A DNA stretch of 6,045 nt from Planctomycetota bacterium. Lineage in GTDB: Bacteria > Planctomycetota > Planctomycetia > Pirellulales > Pirellulaceae. Both the position numbers and the translations under genes were made by a program. Below, one piece after another: positions 4,797-6,045 of this stretch. The stretch's first letter is position 1. Each line of letters starts with the position of its first letter. Location of the stretch: assembly GCA_026692885.1 (NCBI GenBank), contig JAPLNJ010000277.1, positions 1 through 6,045 of the forward strand, in the 5' to 3' direction. The notes beneath the pieces are model-generated. The model made no database searches and was not told where the DNA came from. It worked only from the letters and a program-made list of their open reading frames with translations.

Positions 4797-4935
4797 GTAA
4801 CCAACGGATGAACGAGAGCGGCGGTTAAGGTCGGTTGGCTCTTGGCACGGCGACAACCGATTGCACCTGTTGGCGGCTCGGCCGTTGACGGTGGAGTAGC
4901 CTTCCCGTCGCCAATCGGGTGAATCGAATCGTTCG
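4797..4935 (+). repeat. Degenerate attC-like site C
   Basis: The left arm (4797-4824) matches the left arm of site B without gaps in 19 of 28 positions, including GTAACCA, TGAAC and AGCGGC. The best right arm ends in GTTCG (4931-4935) with a 4-nt spacer. It pairs only partly: CG.AT (4805-4809, one extra base) with ATCG (4923-4926), and CGGCGG (4819-4824) with CCGTCG (4905-4910), including one G-T pair. The middle of the stem is broken and the loop is about 80 nt. The left half is convincing by homology; the right half is uncertain. Confidence 0.4.
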
Positions 4936-4988
4936 GCGGCCCGGAAAGAGACTTCACATGGTCATCGAGATCCACGAAGGGAGGCAAT

Positions 4989-5651
4989 ATGGATAATTCG
5001 TGTGTCGAAACAATGCGAGCGAGGTTTGACCCGAAGGGCACTGAGGAATTGCTTGGGATCTGGCAGCAAGATGACCGCACGACGTATTCGGACGAGGCAT
5101 TTGAGGCAATCAAACAACTTCTTGCAGCGCGCGGCCATAGTGTCCCCGCTAGGAGGTGCGTTCCAAACGAGAAACAAATGGCAAGACCGAGTCTGTTTTC
5201 CTTCCAAGGTCGGATCGGGCGGGCGTCATTTTGGGCTACGTGGCTCAGTTTGATGGGATTGTGCTTGATCGTAGGGCTCGTGAGTGGCATTATTGGCACT
5301 TCTGGAGAAGGTGGTGAGGCAATTGCCATGGCCATTCAGATCCTGTTGTTTATCCCAATCGGCTGGGTTGGACTTGCCATGCAAGTGAAGCGATGGCAGG
5401 ACATGGGGTATTCGGGGTTGATGATACTCATCAACCTCATTCCTTTCTGCATTGGTACCTTAATTTGTCTTGTATGGCTGGGTTGTGTTAAGGGGACGGT
5501 AGGTCCAAATAAGTATGGGGATGACCCATTGCAGAGTTCCGCTGATCGTACAAGGGGCGTCGGCTGCACTGTACCATGTCCGCATTGTGGAAGGCATTTG
5601 TCACTGGAGACGCGGATATGTCCGCGTTGCGAACAAACCATCAAACGCTAA
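4989..5651 (+). CDS. DUF805 membrane protein with C-terminal zinc ribbon
   Basis: The protein has 220 residues in three parts. An N-terminal segment, LLGIWQQDDRTTYSDEAFEAIKQLL (21-45), resembles a short domain I have seen in other planctomycete proteins. A DUF805 domain (about 68-180) opens with FSFQGRIGRASFW (70-82), has three or four membrane helices (about 83-103, 111-132, 143-166), the RWQDMGYSG motif (135-143; family form R..D.G.SG) and the closing GTVGPNKYGDDP (169-180). A C-terminal zinc ribbon carries CPHC (197-200) and CPRC (211-214). DUF805 proteins are inner-membrane proteins of unknown function. The start is well supported: GGAGG lies 4 nt upstream. The sequence looks less GC-rich than its neighbours (27 of 60 bases at 5401-5460, against 39 of 60 in mazE at 1381-1440), suggesting a separate origin. 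Confidence 0.88.
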   Translation: MDNSCVETMRARFDPKGTEELLGIWQQDDRTTYSDEAFEAIKQLLAARGHSVPARRCVPNEKQMARPSLFSFQGRIGRASFWATWLSLMGLCLIVGLVSGIIGTSGEGGEAIAMAIQILLFIPIGWVGLAMQVKRWQDMGYSGLMILINLIPFCIGTLICLVWLGCVKGTVGPNKYGDDPLQSSADRTRGVGCTVPCPHCGRHLSLETRICPRCEQTIKR

Positions 5652-5666
5652 AGCCGCTGTTTGTTC
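5631..5666 (+). terminator. Weak hairpin across the DUF805 stop codon
   Basis: GAACAAAC (5631-5638) is perfectly complementary to GTTTGTTC (5659-5666), with a 20-nt loop containing the TAA stop. It is AT-rich and no T-run follows, so a role in termination is uncertain. Confidence 0.2.
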
Positions 5667-6045
5667 AGTATCGCGTTTTCGCTTTGCCCCTTGGAGGACG
5701 CGTCCGATTGTTGCTCCGAGAGCCACTGGCTGGTGCGGTGACGTTGCTTCGGGCGAATTAAAGGGGTCAGGAGTGGCGTGTTCAGTTTGTGCCTGTCAAG
5801 GCCAATTGATTTGATCCCGTTTCTATTCCGCGTTTGGGGCAGGGGAAGGCTTCCCGGTGGAGGCCGGTGTGATCTACTACTCTTCCGCCCCAACGGGGCC
5901 AAAACAAATCAGCCCAGGGCAGAGCGTCGCGGCGACAGCCGCAAGCGCCGCCCTGGGTACGGATTCGATTCAGCACGGTAGCCCTGAAAGGGCGAAACAA
6001 ATCGGTTCATCTCGCACGCATTGTTCGTCCGATGCGGACAGGGCT
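5652..6045. other. Gene-free palindromic repeat region
   Basis: Short frames exist on both strands, but their composition follows the repeats and none looks like a protein. Palindromes include GGACGCGTCC (5696-5705) and GGGAAGGCTTCCC (5843-5855), followed by the GC-rich hairpin cluster from 5887. No right-hand cassette site was found after the DUF805 gene. The window ends inside this region. Confidence 0.6.
5887..6005. repeat. Hairpin-plus-tail repeat cluster
   Basis: There are three hairpins in a row. GCCCC (5887-5891) pairs with GGGGC (5895-5899); CCCAGGGC (5913-5920) with GCCCTGGG (5950-5957); GCCCT (5981-5985) with AGGGC (5989-5993). The first and third are each followed by the same tail, AAACAAATC plus AG or GG (5902-5912 and 5995-6005). 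The inner part of the long hairpin contains GTCGC-G-GCGAC (5926-5936). Clusters of this type look like the extragenic palindromic repeats I remember from planctomycete and related genomes; the role is unknown. Confidence 0.6.

Larger units (their letters stand above)
4680..4988. other. Interval between higB and the DUF805 gene
   Basis: No gene is called here. It holds the higBA promoter and operator, the degenerate attC-like site C, and a small inverted repeat TCGGTTG (4831-4837) with CAACCGA (4853-4859). AAGGGAGG (4977-4984) sits just before the DUF805 start. I see no clear promoter for that gene. Confidence 0.5.

Noticed and set aside
4703..5335. 210-residue minus-strand frame opposite the DUF805 gene
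   Set aside because: DUF805 on the plus strand has a strong ribosome binding site and family motifs; the minus-strand product does not resemble any family.
5610..5627. Palindrome ACGCGGA-TATG-TCCGCGT sharing ATATGTCCG with the higBA operator
   Set aside because: It lies inside the DUF805 coding sequence next to the zinc-ribbon codons, the shared part is only nine bases, and the symmetry differs from the operator.
5782..6000. 72-residue minus-strand frame in the repeat region
   Set aside because: It consists almost entirely of translated palindromic repeat (5843-5993). Such frames are often annotated but follow the repeat, not a protein.
1040..6045. CRISPR array, tRNA or insertion sequence
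   Set aside because: No regularly spaced short repeats with unique spacers, no tRNA-like fold or anticodon arm, and no transposase were seen.

Overview
The window reads as part of an accessory region in a bacterial chromosome, most likely from a planctomycete. The evidence is a small membrane protein that starts MNPYSPP, a DUF805 protein with a planctomycete-style N-terminal segment and a C-terminal zinc ribbon, moderately high GC, and GC-rich hairpin repeats at the right end. This assignment is inference; no rRNA or housekeeping marker is present.

Layout. A zinc-ribbon membrane protein of unknown function (191-976) is followed by a gene-free stretch with an 84-bp direct repeat (1041-1250). 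Next come a mazEF toxin-antitoxin pair (1321-1895), a tightly linked pair of 77-residue proteins of unknown function (2187-2658), a small MNPYSPP membrane protein (2857-3189), a DUF4160/DUF2442 pair (3407-3914), and a higBA toxin-antitoxin pair on the minus strand (4670-3993). A DUF805 membrane protein (4989-5651) follows, and then about 390 bases of palindromic repeats.

The main observation is that the small modules are separated by imperfect palindromes built like integron attC sites. Each has an AAC end and a GTT end, short unpaired spacers, and a stem of 5 + 5-6 + 6-7 bp. Unpaired bases occur on the left arm only, and a loop of about 31 nt follows. Three sites are clear (1916-1999, 2711-2797, 3911-3996), one is degenerate (4797-4935), and two are doubtful (1040-1159, and a left half at 3272-3297). 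I therefore read this as the inside of an integron-like cassette array, or an array without its integrase. No integrase lies in the window.

Three modules (mazEF, the 77-residue pair, higBA) carry their own sigma-70-type promoter, with the -10 box ending 6-7 nt before the start codon. This predicts leaderless mRNAs and self-contained expression. The higBA promoter also has an 18-bp perfect palindrome between -35 and -10, a good candidate operator for the antitoxin. The modules do not look like steps of one pathway. They look like independent stabilising or accessory cassettes that share a recombination format.
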